Positions 35,257-45,600 of a stretch of 64,000 nt of DNA are shown piece after piece; position 1 is the stretch's first letter; each line of letters opens with the position of its first letter. The notes below the pieces were generated by a model, which saw only the letters and a list, made by a program, of their open reading frames with translations, was not told where the DNA came from and made no database searches. This DNA comes from Eubacterium sp. (GTDB lineage Bacteria > Bacillota > Clostridia > Oscillospirales > Acutalibacteraceae), in the NCBI GenBank assembly GCA_017445905.1, contig JAFSRX010000062.1, forward strand, positions 40,851 to 104,850, read 5' to 3'. The position numbers and the translations under genes are program-made.

Positions 35257-35982
35257 ATGGAAAATTCAAAAATGTTTCAGGTTTCAACTCTTCAGGCACT
35301 GATGCTTGGATATACAAAATCCGTTATAACTGTTGAAGAGCTATTGAAGCATGGGGATATCGGTCTGGGAACTTTTGAGGATGTTAACGGCGAAATGATT
35401 GTTCTCGACGGAAAATGCTATCAGGCGAAATCTAACGGCACTATTTGTGAGGCAGATAATAAAACAGGAGTTCCGTTTTGCGCTGTTTCATTTATGAAAT
35501 CAAAACTCGAAGAAGAAATTGAAAATATAAAAAGCATCGATGATTTAAAAAGATTTCTCGATATATCCATTGATGATATGTTTGCTTTAAACAGTATGCA
35601 TATTGTAAGGGTTGACGGCTTATTCAACAAGGTTATGGCTCGCTCTGAAGATGGGCTTAAATCACGCCATATTGAGCTAAAAAAGATTCTTGAAAACAAT
35701 CAGCAGGACTTTTGTTTTGAAAATATAAAAGGAACTCTTGTTTGTATTTATTTTCCTGATTATATGGATGGTATTAATGCACCGGGCTGGCATTTGCATT
35801 TTGTTTCTGAGGATAAAAAACATGGCGGTCATGTTTTTGATATAGACCTTAAAAACGGAAAGGCTTCTTTTACCAGAATCAGTACTATTGAAATTAAATT
35901 TCCTGCAACTGCAGAATTTGATACATATGCCCTTAAAGAAGCATCCGAGGATGATATAAAAAAAGTTGAACAGGGTAAATAA
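35257..35982 (+). CDS. budA: Alpha-acetolactate decarboxylase
   Basis: This 241-residue enzyme converts 2-acetolactate to acetoin and is cytoplasmic. The family pattern is complete: MFQVSTLQALMLGYTK, HGDIGLGTFEDVNGEMIVLDG (about residues 30-50, key residues G-x-GTF and GEMIVLDG), and the zinc-binding GWHLHFVSEDKKHGGHV near residues 176-192. AAGGAGG about 9 bp upstream supports ATG 35257. No acetolactate synthase is adjacent. Confidence 0.92.
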   Translation: MENSKMFQVSTLQALMLGYTKSVITVEELLKHGDIGLGTFEDVNGEMIVLDGKCYQAKSNGTICEADNKTGVPFCAVSFMKSKLEEEIENIKSIDDLKRFLDISIDDMFALNSMHIVRVDGLFNKVMARSEDGLKSRHIELKKILENNQQDFCFENIKGTLVCIYFPDYMDGINAPGWHLHFVSEDKKHGGHVFDIDLKNGKASFTRISTIEIKFPATAEFDTYALKEASEDDIKKVEQGK

Positions 35983-36091
35983 TAGGACTGTTTTCAATAA
36001 ATCATAAACGGTTACAGAAAAGTAGAAATATGACTTTTATTTATACTGCTGTAAAATATAATTACAATTATTTAAAAGTGGGGGATTTTTT

Positions 36092-36724
36092 ATGAAAACA
36101 ATTATTAAAAACATGACAAACTCTGTGATTTGTTTCTCAATTCTTGCAATTATTCTCGGAATTGCTTTAGTTTCAGATCCTCTGAACTCACTTGTTGCGT
36201 TTGGCTATATTTCCGGAGCATACCTGATTATTCAGGGAATTGCGCTTGTAATTATCGATATCAAAGCGTGGCGGTTGCACATTCCGTTTGAAGGCTTTAT
36301 TAAAGGCATTCTTTCCATTGTTCTCGGCGTTTTACTTGTTAAGGATCCTACATTCTTTGTAACATATATGGGCGTTATTTTCGGAATATGGATTATTATT
36401 TCAAGTGTTGACGGAATTAAAGTTGCAGCGGCTCTTCGCACAACGAATGCTCCCTGGGTTCTTATGATTATCTTAAATATCATAAACATTTTTCTTGGTT
36501 GCTTTGTTCTTTGGTCACCGGAAATTTCAGCAATTTCTCTCACAATGTATGTCGGAATTGTTTTGATGGCTTATTCTATAGTAAATATTATCTATATGAT
36601 TATGATTAAGAAAAACGCACAAGAGTTTGAGGAATTCATTGTAGAAAAAGCGGCTTTTGAAGATTCAGTCAAAGATGATGTTGAAGCAGTTGTTGCAGAA
36701 TCTGAAACAAAAACTGAAGAATAA
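36092..36724 (+). CDS. DUF308 (HdeD-like) membrane protein
   Basis: This 210-residue protein has six hydrophobic segments with the DUF308 pattern of paired short helices (ILGIALVSDPLNSLVAFGYISG, IVLGVLLVKDPTFFVTYMGV). It ends in a Glu-rich cytoplasmic tail. Function is unknown beyond a distant link to acid-stress protein HdeD. A terminator follows at once. Confidence 0.8.
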   Translation: MKTIIKNMTNSVICFSILAIILGIALVSDPLNSLVAFGYISGAYLIIQGIALVIIDIKAWRLHIPFEGFIKGILSIVLGVLLVKDPTFFVTYMGVIFGIWIIISSVDGIKVAAALRTTNAPWVLMIILNIINIFLGCFVLWSPEISAISLTMYVGIVLMAYSIVNIIYMIMIKKNAQEFEEFIVEKAAFEDSVKDDVEAVVAESETKTEE

Positions 36725-36745
36725 TTTAACTAAAAACACAAAAAA

Positions 36746-36772
36746 GGCGGACCGGAGGGTCCGCCTTTTTTC
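36746..36772 (+). terminator. Intrinsic terminator of the DUF308 gene
   Basis: GGCGGACC (36746-36753), GGAG, GGTCCGCC (36758-36765), then TTTTTTT; an A run precedes it. Confidence 0.92.
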
Positions 36773-36775
36773 GTG

Positions 36776-36880
36776 GCTCGTGGTTCGCGATTGGTGGTTC
36801 GCGGCTCGTAACTATAATCGGAGCTTTGCTCCCCGAAATTCTTAATTTTTAAATCTTAATTCTTAATTCGCGCAGCGCAG
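36776..36880. repeat. Heptamer/hairpin intergenic element, copy 7 (double array)
   Basis: gtggctc-gtggttc-gcgattg-gtggttc-gcggctc heptamers run to TATAATCGGAGCTTTGCTCC and CCGAAATT. A second array of attctta-type heptamers follows on the other side. Both sides of the hairpin carry arrays in 7-bp phase. The remaining 36900-37020 is AT-rich, with a possible rightward promoter (TTACAG 36952, TATAAT 36974) leading to no gene. Confidence 0.6.
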
Positions 36881-37023
36881 CGTCCCCCTTGATTTGAGAG
36901 AGCGCATTTCTATCTGTGAATAAATTCTTCGCTTTTTATATTTCAGTTATATTACAGTTGTTGAAAAAATTTTTATAATATGACAATATAGACAAAAGTT
37001 TAAAAAATAGCGAAAGGGGCTTG

Positions 37024-37089
37024 ACGAAAATGACGAAGTTCGCTTAAATGTTGTATTTCAGGCGATTTGGATTCGTCTTACTTTGCCTA
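37024..37089. repeat. Left arm of ~66-bp inverted repeat around the two-component genes
   Basis: It runs from ACGAAAATG through CGAAGTTCGCTTAAAT and ATTTCAGGCG to TTTGCCTA. Its reverse complement, about 80% identical, is at 39512-39577. It lies downstream of the kinase gene. Confidence 0.7.
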
Positions 37090-37180
37090 CTCCCGTCTGA
37101 AAAATTTTGAACGGCTAATATGCCTTTTTCGCACGGTTGTCGTTTTTATTAAACGATGATTAACACAATGGATTTCGACT

Positions 37181-38440
37181 CTATTTCGGAACGAAGACCT
37201 TGACAATCGTTCCGCCGTTTTCACGGGGAGAAATAGTCAGCGTGCCGCCACATATCATACGGAGTCTTTCCTGAATGTTTGCAAGGGCAATGTGCGGCTC
37301 GTTGTTATCGCCGTCTTTAAAGCCGGGACCTGTGTCCTCGACGGTAATAACGCTTCCGTCATTCGTTTGCCTTGTTTTAATCGTTACATAAAGCGGATTT
37401 AGCTCAGGGTCAAGCCCGTGCTTAACAGCGTTTTCAACAATCGGCTGAAGAGTCAGCGGCGGAATCCTGAAAAACGTGTGCGGCGTGTCAAATTCAACGA
37501 ATAATTCATCCTCAAAGCGTGTTTGCTCAACCGCAAGATAAGCTTTTGCGTGCTCCAGTTCCTCCGTAAAGGGAATGGCGTCCTCCTTAGCCAGTGCGGT
37601 AAAGTTTTTTCTGAGATAAGTTGAAAAGTCAAGCGTAATTTTCTGCGCCTTTTCGGTGTCCTGCACAATCAGATAGTAAATGCTCATCAGCGTGTTGTAG
37701 ATAAAATGCGGGCGCATTTGCAAAACATTAACGCTGGCACGCTGACGGGCGATTTCCTGCTGTTGGCGGAAATTCTGCTCAATCTGTTCGGAGATAATAA
37801 GCCCGAACATTGAAATCGCTGAAAGCACCGTGCTGATGTCAATCAACGCGGTAACATCCACAAAAAGATGCACAATCAGCACTGCGGTTATCGGAATTAT
37901 GGCGTTTAAAAAGCCGTGATAATATTTGCGTGAAAGCAGTCTGCGCCAGCGGAGTAAGCAGACTAAATTCAGTATCAAAATCACACTGAGCGGAACGATT
38001 AGCAGCGGGTACCACGCGCCGCGCTGAAACTGTCCGTTTGGCGTGATATAGTAGATGTGGTCGGTAAAAAGTGTGCTGACAAGCAGGAGGAAAAACATCA
38101 TCCAGCAGCCGTTGGCAACGCGAAAAACGGTGTTTTTCTTAATGTCTTTTTTGCACGAGTGAAGAAGGTAAGCTGTCAGCATCGGTATCGGTACGGAAAG
38201 CAGCAACACCTCAAGAAAGGCAAAAATGCGCCATGTCCCTATACCGATATATTGGTAAATAATCAAATCAACAAGACTCACGAGGCTGCACGCCATCAGA
38301 GCCGTGAAATAGGCAAAGAAAAATCGCTTGCTCCAGCGGTCAATCAGGGGAATTATCGCCGTAAGCCATATTCCGAGCAACGCGATTAAAAGCGCCGCGC
38401 TGATAATGGAAAAGGAGAAAATAGTGTACCACGTTATCAT
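37181..38440 (-). CDS. LytS-type sensor histidine kinase
   Basis: This 419-residue kinase has about six transmembrane segments (residues 5-205), a short coiled coil (EQIEQNFRQQQEIARQRA), the His_kinase domain with phospho-acceptor LQMRPHFIYNTLMSIYYL (about residue 250), and a HATPase domain (LTLQPIVENAVKHGL; VEDTGPGFK). There is no extracellular sensor domain, so it may sense a membrane signal or peptide. Its start codon overlaps the response-regulator stop (ATGA), so the two are translationally coupled. The divergent giant adhesin-like gene is the obvious candidate target. Confidence 0.88.
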   Translation of the reverse strand: MITWYTIFSFSIISAALLIALLGIWLTAIIPLIDRWSKRFFFAYFTALMACSLVSLVDLIIYQYIGIGTWRIFAFLEVLLLSVPIPMLTAYLLHSCKKDIKKNTVFRVANGCWMMFFLLLVSTLFTDHIYYITPNGQFQRGAWYPLLIVPLSVILILNLVCLLRWRRLLSRKYYHGFLNAIIPITAVLIVHLFVDVTALIDISTVLSAISMFGLIISEQIEQNFRQQQEIARQRASVNVLQMRPHFIYNTLMSIYYLIVQDTEKAQKITLDFSTYLRKNFTALAKEDAIPFTEELEHAKAYLAVEQTRFEDELFVEFDTPHTFFRIPPLTLQPIVENAVKHGLDPELNPLYVTIKTRQTNDGSVITVEDTGPGFKDGDNNEPHIALANIQERLRMICGGTLTISPRENGGTIVKVFVPK

Positions 38441-39036
38441 TCTGACACCCCTTTCGTGATGAAAGGATAGCGCAGCTTTTTGAGCTGGTCTCTCACGCCG
38501 TCGGCGGTGAGCGGCTTAGTCATAAAGCCGCTGGCGCCGGTGCTCCAGGCGTCAAGGGCGTAATCGGCATAAGCGGTCAGGTAAATCACGTTAGTTTTTG
38601 GGTTATAATCTAAAAACTCCCTGCAAACGTCAAGCCCGCTCGTTTTTCCCATTTCAATATCGAGAAAAGCCAAATCAACCTTGTTGTGCTTTGCGTATTC
38701 AATAGCTTCAGACGGCTTGGTAAAGCTCTCAATATTTGCGCCCTTTAAAACGCTTTTTAGTATCGGAATACCGCCGTTTAATATTATCTTTTCATCGTCA
38801 ACCATAATCACGTTGGGTGTCTTATCTTGCCCTGTTGTTGCGTTTATCAGAAGTGCAACGTCTATATCAAGACAGTCCGCAATTTTAATCAGCATTGTGG
38901 CGTCTGGAATACGGATTCCCTTTTCCCAATGAGCAACGGCGGATTTGGTAACAAACAGCTTGCTTGCTAATGTTTCCTGCGAAATCCCCATCTCAATTCT
39001 TTTTTGCTTTAACATCTGCGAAAATGCGCTTTTCAT
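38437..39036 (-). CDS. Response regulator with N-terminal XRE-type HTH and C-terminal receiver
   Basis: This 199-residue protein has an XRE helix-turn-helix first (residues 6-60: ISQETLASKLFVTKSAVAHWEKG), then a receiver domain (about 74-195). The receiver has the acidic pair VDDEK, phospho-acceptor FLDIEMGK, Thr in YLTAYA and Lys in MTKPL. This is the reverse of the usual receiver-first order. It is co-translated with the LytS-type kinase downstream and divergent from the giant gene. Confidence 0.87.
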   Translation of the reverse strand: MKSAFSQMLKQKRIEMGISQETLASKLFVTKSAVAHWEKGIRIPDATMLIKIADCLDIDVALLINATTGQDKTPNVIMVDDEKIILNGGIPILKSVLKGANIESFTKPSEAIEYAKHNKVDLAFLDIEMGKTSGLDVCREFLDYNPKTNVIYLTAYADYALDAWSTGASGFMTKPLTADGVRDQLKKLRYPFITKGVSE

Positions 39037-39057
39037 TCTCTAACCCCGTTTCTTTCT

Positions 39058-39336
39058 TAGGCATTCAGGATTCGAACCAAGCAAGCCTTAAATTGCAGAT
39101 TTCACGCCCCTTTTGCCGCTTTTTGTCTTGACATACGACAGTATGCCTGCATCAAAAAACGCCAAAATGAACGCAAACTATGCAATTTAAGGTGCTTCGC
39201 AGTTTTGCCCTGTTCATTTTTTGCAAAGACAAGGCAAAGCGATGAAGCAAGGCTGGCGCCTTACAAGGCGCTTTAACGCAGTATTTGTGAAAAAGGGATG
39301 GGCAAAACCTTGCTTGGTTCGAATCCTGAATGCCTA
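39058..39336. mobile_element. MITE-like element with 29-bp terminal inverted repeats
   Basis: TAGGCATTCAGGATTCGAAC... (39058-39085) and its reverse complement ending at 39336 bound 279 bp without a gene. A nested perfect inverted repeat CCTTAAATTGCA (39086-39097) / TGCAATTTAAGG lies in the left half, to about 39192. Inside is ATACGACAGTATGCCTGCAT (39133-39152), also found at 1191. The ends are TA, consistent with a TA target but not proof. It separates the response regulator from the giant gene's leader. Confidence 0.65.
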
Positions 39337-39399
39337 TAATAACAGTATAACGAATTTGTTAAATAAACACAAGAACAAAAATATATTAAAAAATAAGTT

Positions 39400-39450
39400 T
39401 ACATTCTGTAAACTCCTATTGGTTTATTCTTTTAAATTAGTTAAACTAAA
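39400..39450. promoter_or_regulatory. Palindromes upstream of the giant gene, possible operators
   Basis: AGTTTACA-ttc-TGTAAACT (about 39400-39418) and TTAGTTAAACTAA (about 39438-39450) lie in the AT-rich stretch between the MITE-like element and the giant gene. They are candidate binding sites for the HTH response regulator. This is inferred from position only. Confidence 0.35.
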
Positions 39451-39511
39451 ATTAGATATTTATTGCCAGATATAGAAATATATGAGGTCAGGTGGCAAAA
39501 ATCTGAACGGA

Positions 39512-39577
39512 TAGGCAGAGCAAGATGAATCCGAACCGCCTGAAATGATGTATTTAAGCGAACTTCGGCATTTTCGT
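39512..39577. repeat. Right arm of ~66-bp inverted repeat, in the giant gene's upstream region
   Basis: It is the reverse complement of 37024-37089 at about 80% identity (shared CGAAGTTCGCTTAAAT and ATTTCAGGCG). It ends 78 bp before the ATG of the 5210-residue gene. Confidence 0.7.
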
Positions 39578-39654
39578 TCTTGCTTTGCGAATAAAAAAAT
39601 CAGGCTTTTTCATCGCGAGGAAAGCCAAAGCATAAAAAAGGAGATGTATAATTT

Positions 39655-42600
39655 ATGCAAAAAAACATTTTGAAAAGAACAATCAGTATGTTTTTGGCAC
39701 TGATTATGTTGCTTAGCGTGGTTCCGGCTAATGCTATGTCCGCGTTTGCAAATAATGTGCCAAAGTCGCTTGTTACCTCGCTGACCGAGCTTTACTCGGG
39801 CGACGAGACGCGAGCAAAAGAGGACCTGGAAGCGCTTAATTCAGCAGGTCTTCTTGATAATAACGGTAAACTTGTTGACCTCGATATCCGCGAGGACGGC
39901 AAGAGCGTTGAGCTTGGCGCACTGAATCAGCGCATAACAAACGGCGAAAAGGTTGGCAAAATCACCGTCAACGGCAAATCAGCAACAGCCGAGCAAATCT
40001 CGCAGATTTCGCAGGTGAATGCAGCCATTGAAGTGGCAGAGCTGCTGGACGAGGAAATCGATGTTACCGATGAGCATGTGAGCAATCTGGAATCGCTCCT
40101 TTCCGGCATTCAGAACGGCGATGTCAATCTTAAGAACGCACTTAAGACCGGCTCGCTCAAGCTGAAATCAGCGGGCAACAATACGCTCCTTGGCGCGACG
40201 GACGATTTGCCGGAGACGATTGATTCATGGCACGTAACACCTGGTCAAACGCATCTTTGCGGAGATTGGAGGCGCGCCCAAAACATGTATTTGCTGGACC
40301 TGAATGATGAGAGGGACGGCTATTACGCTCCGTATATCAACGGCAGTGATTATGATGCGTGCCATGAATTCAAATTCGTTGATGATACGGTTACGGAAAG
40401 ATTTTACTATTTTGACTATTGTGAATGTGTTGATGGTGTGGTAGCTGAAGGTAAAGAAGGTACGCTTGCCACAGGTGGTCGAAACGCCTATATCGATTGG
40501 AAAAATGCAATCTACGGCACCGATGGAAAGGGAGCCGTACAAACTTATACCATTATGCTGCCTCTTAAAACTGACGCCGGTCTTCAGGATGAGATAAAAA
40601 CATGGATTGCAAACGAGAGCGATTCTTGCACTGAAAAGGGCAAAGGCATTAAAATGGAACTGCCGACTTACGGCGAAGTCGAAATTACAAAGTACATGAC
40701 GAGCATGTACTGCAGCGATAGCTATAACAAGTATCCGGTTTATGTTGTGACGGGCGAAAACGAAACCCCATTAGCATTGGCAGTACGCTACGGCACCACA
40801 AATGTCTGCGATTATGTCCGCAGGGACATCATCAGCTTTTATATGAAGAGCGGCGACATAGCACAAACTGCGGGTTTTGACTGGAATAAATCGAATGTTG
40901 ATGTGCTGGGGTATCATTCCTACGAGGGAACAGAGTGGCCGGTCGTAACAGGACTAACCTATACCTTCTATGCCTATCCTGCCTCTTTGTTTAATATAGA
41001 AGCTCATACCACACGACCGAGCGGAACTTATGAGGAGGCTGAAAATGGTTTTATCAAGCTGAATAACCCCGCCAATCCTGATTTTCCATATGTGAAATTA
41101 CGTTTATCCGGTCGCCCGGAGTGGATGTATGATGTGGAGATTGCTGTTACCAAGGATTTGTACGAAGCCTTCAACAGAGGATTAGTTTATATGGATTCGG
41201 ATGAGGATTTGCGTTTCAAGGTTCTTTTCAGCAACCGCAGACCATATTATAGTTTTACAGAAGACCAAGACCTTACTATTTATTTTAATCTTAAAGCGGT
41301 GCCGCTCGGCAACCACGAGTATGAGTTTGTACCGACCGAACCTTCGGATGAAATGGAGCCTTATGTATATTTTTACAATGGCACATCAAGAATACATTTA
41401 GAAAATAATCATAATTCCCAAAATGCGTTTGACTATTGGTTAAATAGAATTCAAATAACCAGTGATTCTGCTCCGTATTTAAGAGTTCCCAAAAGAGCCA
41501 AAATCCGCGAGACGCTGACATCATTGGATACGGATGTTACCTTCAACACCAACATTACGGGCAGTTACACCGCGGAGCTTTACAGCATCGGCGAGATTGA
41601 CGAAAACAATCTTGACGCGATACCGGACGGCGCAACAAAAGTTAAGTCGTACGATTTCAATAACCCCGGTACGAGTGTCACCATACCCGGTGCAGACCTG
41701 AATAACGCGGGCAACTACGCTGTGAATATCAGCACCACCAACGGTACGAAGCAATATTCTGCTGCGGCATTTATCAGGGTTAAACAGGGTCCGGCGAAGG
41801 TCACCCTGAATAAACTTGAGAGCTATGGCGTGGTAAAGGACGATGTGCCCACCATTGGCTACACGCTGACCTCCGCAACGAAAGATGCCGAGGTTCGCTA
41901 CACCGTTCAGCCCTCCGACAGCAAGTCGATTACTGTTGGAAACCTTGCGGCATCCTCCGGAACAGTTCCGTTCACACCGGGCGATTTTGAGGGGCTGAAG
42001 AAAGCATACACCATAACAGTCTATGCGCGAAACAAGGCGGAGGACCCCTGGAGCATGGACTCCATGATTTTAACGGTATATAACTCCAATCCGCTGAAAC
42101 TCATCGCTCTGAGAGTTCCCTTCGGGCAATACGGCGGCACCACAGGCGGCGCAGGTCAGGAAGCCGGCTCAAACCTCATCATGGATAACACCGACAGAAT
42201 TAAAAGCCGTCTTGCCACCTCCGGAGCAGGAAACGGATATCAGGTGAACTACGATGATATCGACTTTGAAACTCTTCGCCGCGGTGTCAACCTGCAGGAA
42301 GTTATCTCTGCTAACTACGGCAGCGGCACCTGGGGCATTCTCACGGATAAAATGAACTGGGCTGCAACGGAAGGCAGTGGCGAAAATAAAGTCTTTAGCG
42401 ATGACGTGACGCTGAACTATCAGCAGCGCGGCACCTTCGACGATATCCGCAACTACACCTATACCTCTTACATACCCACCTCGGACTTCCTTATCACAGC
42501 AACGGAAAACAAAACCGCAGCGGATAATGTAAGAGTCACTGCAACCCATGTCGCAACCGGCTTGCAGACAAATGTTGGCATAACGGTCAACACCTTAAAG

Positions 42601-45600
42601 GATCAGCTCTATCTGTTCCGCTTCAACCCGAAGGCTGTAAGCGATGTTGTTTACACAAACGGCGACGGCGTTGAGCGCAAGCTGAAATCCGATGCAAACG
42701 GTGAGCTTGCGGTCTATGAGCCATCAGGAATAAAGAGCGATGTTGTTGTTTCTTCAACTACCGGCACGGGCGACGAAGAAGTCACCTATATCGGAACTGT
42801 TTTAAACAGAGACCTTGTCAGCGGCGAGCAGAACATTGTTAAGATGGACCTCTATCCCTGCAACAATCTGAAGCTCGTTCCCATTTCCAACACGACGCTG
42901 ACCTTCCTTAAGCCGGACGGCACACCGTACACCGGCAAGGTCATTCTTCGCGGCGGTGTTTACAACGGCGATGACTATTGCGGCGACGCGAATCTTTACC
43001 GCATCAACTCCTCGGCGGGCGACCGTTATCTGCGCACCGATATGGAGGTAACGACAAACGAAAGCGGCAGAACCACCGTTTGGTTCAACCCAACGGAATT
43101 CGGCGAATTAACAACGGATATTCGTTATGTTTTTGAATATCGCTTCGAAAACGGCGGCTACCAGCCGGGCTATGTCATCATTGACCCGCTTGGCAACACC
43201 ACTGTTGAATCCAACATCAATCTCAAGACCATGCGCGGCAGCGGCAAGGTGCCGACCATTGTCAGACAGGATTATCAGCAGTACTTAAACGGCACGAAGC
43301 CAACCGATTACACCCGCAATGTTATAGATTACACGGGCAACATCGGTATTTCGTCGAACTTCAGCAAATCCGAGCTTTACACAGACATCGTTATGCTTGG
43401 CGAAAAAGTCGGAAAGGATGAAAACGGCTACTCAAACTATGTGGGCGACAATGTCATAAGCTTTGCCCTTTACACTACGGACGGTAAAAAGCTTACCGGT
43501 CAGACCGATTTTTCTGATGCAAAGACAATAACCAAGCTCAGCGAGCTTGATAAAGCAAGTTTATTTGTATTCCCGTTCTCCGCTGTGCCGATGCTTCGCA
43601 GCACCTACACTATGACGGACGCAAATATGGCGGCAGACGGCATCACCGACCAGGGCAAAAATCCAACCTCAACCGCTCGAATAAAGGCGGTATTCACCCG
43701 CGACGGTCTGACGGTCAGAACAATCAATATGCCGTTTGGCGTAACGAATGTTTCCCACCAGCCGGATCTTAATTCTGCGGACGGTGCAACAGCAGTTGGC
43801 GGCGAGGTTCGTAACAATCTTAAAGAAACAACAGACATCGGTGCGATTTTCCGCAGCATCAATGTTAACGATATGATTCGCAAGGGCTTTGTCTTTCTCG
43901 GCAATCTTGCCGGTATGGGCGGCGACAACCCTGTCAATCTGATGATTCTGCCCACGCAGGACCCGGCAACTTTCCGCATCATCGCATTTATCGGCGCAAA
44001 TCAGCGTGATGACGACGATGACGACGGACTTTCTGTCAACTTCAACTCGCAGGACCTTGCCGAGGATATGTCCAAGTTCAAGAAGGAAATGGACGAACTC
44101 AGCAAGAAGAAGGACGATGATGAAGATGCGGGCGGCGAAGGCTCCATGCAATTTAACTTCTACGGCACAGTCATCCTCGAAGCACACGCAGGCGTTGCGG
44201 ACGGCAAGTGGAATATCGCATTCCGCGGCGGAAATGTGGGAACCAACGTCAAGGGTAAGTACGAATGGGGTCAGACCTTCTTCTGCGGCCCGTACCCGGC
44301 ATTCATCTCATTTGAGGTCGGCTTCCACGCTGATCTTGAAGTGGCGTTTGGTAACAAGGCATCAGCGCGCGCAATGCTCCTTGACGCAGCACTGGGCGTT
44401 TCTGTTGAGGCATTTGCCGGACTTGGCTTCGACCTCTCCATCGTTGCCATTCAGCTTGGTATTTACGGCAGAATCGGAGCAGACGTTAACTTCCTGCTCC
44501 TGACCCCGAGCGACCAGAAAGCAAAAACCGGAACAAAGCTCACCATCTCCGGTGAGATTGGCTTAAAGCTCAAGGTTAAGCTGCTGTTTATATCCTACAG
44601 CAAGAAATTCGCTTCAACAGGCTTCAACTGGTCGAAGAAGTGGAATAATTACGACCAAATCAAGAAATACTGGACCGATGAGGGCTACGGTGAGCTCTTT
44701 GGAACAACAAAGAGCGGCAGAGCATACAAAATGTATCTGTTTGACGACGGCAGCACAATCGTTGAGGTTGAAGGCGGCGCCGAGCTCGAAGACCGCGACT
44801 ATCTGGAGCTTTCAGAGAGAAGCTGGAACGGCGGCAAACGCATGAGAAAAGCTACCTCAATGACCGATGTTCAGACAAACGCTTATCCATACTCTAACCC
44901 GGTATTTACCGACGACGGCGAGATGTTCCTCTATATCTCGGATAACAATAACTCTGAGGAAGCAGAGGGCGTAGTGAGCTACGCTGTTAAGAACGGCGAC
45001 GGCTATGAGAACAAAGAGCGTGTTGACACCTCTGAAGATAATGTTCTCTCCGACATCGATGTTGTTGCCAGCGGAACGAAGAGCAATGCCTTCGCAGCAT
45101 GGGCAAAGCAGGTCGAGAGCCCTGAGAGAGCAAACAAGGATGCGGCTGTTTCAAACGGCGAGCTCAGCCAGATGTTCAATGCAACTGAAATCTACGCAAG
45201 CGCTTACAACGGCACAAAGTGGACAACAGAGCGCTTAACAGATAACACTATTGCGGATATGGCTCCCACCGTTGCAAGCTACGGCAACAAGGCTATCGTT
45301 GCATGGCGCAGCATGAACCCCTCCACCCTTGAGGCAGACAATAACGATATAACCTCCATGTTCAATGTGGAGAACAACATAAACTATAGTTTCTATAACG
45401 GAACGAAGTGGACAACCGCTCAGGTTGCCTACAACGGAACAACCGGAACAGTAAATGCCATCGACTCCGCAATGCTGTCCGACGGAACGGCACTCCTTAC
45501 CTACACCGTTCGTAGCGGCGAAGATGTAAGCAGCACCGAAACCTTCTACACCGTAGTCGACGCAGACGGCAAGACTGTTACCTCAGGACGCCTGACAAAC

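Noticed and set aside
39309-39334. GGTTCGAATCC as the T arm of a tRNA gene
   Set aside because: The flanking bases do not form the 5-bp T stem or an acceptor stem, and the same sequence is present as the other arm of the terminal inverted repeat.
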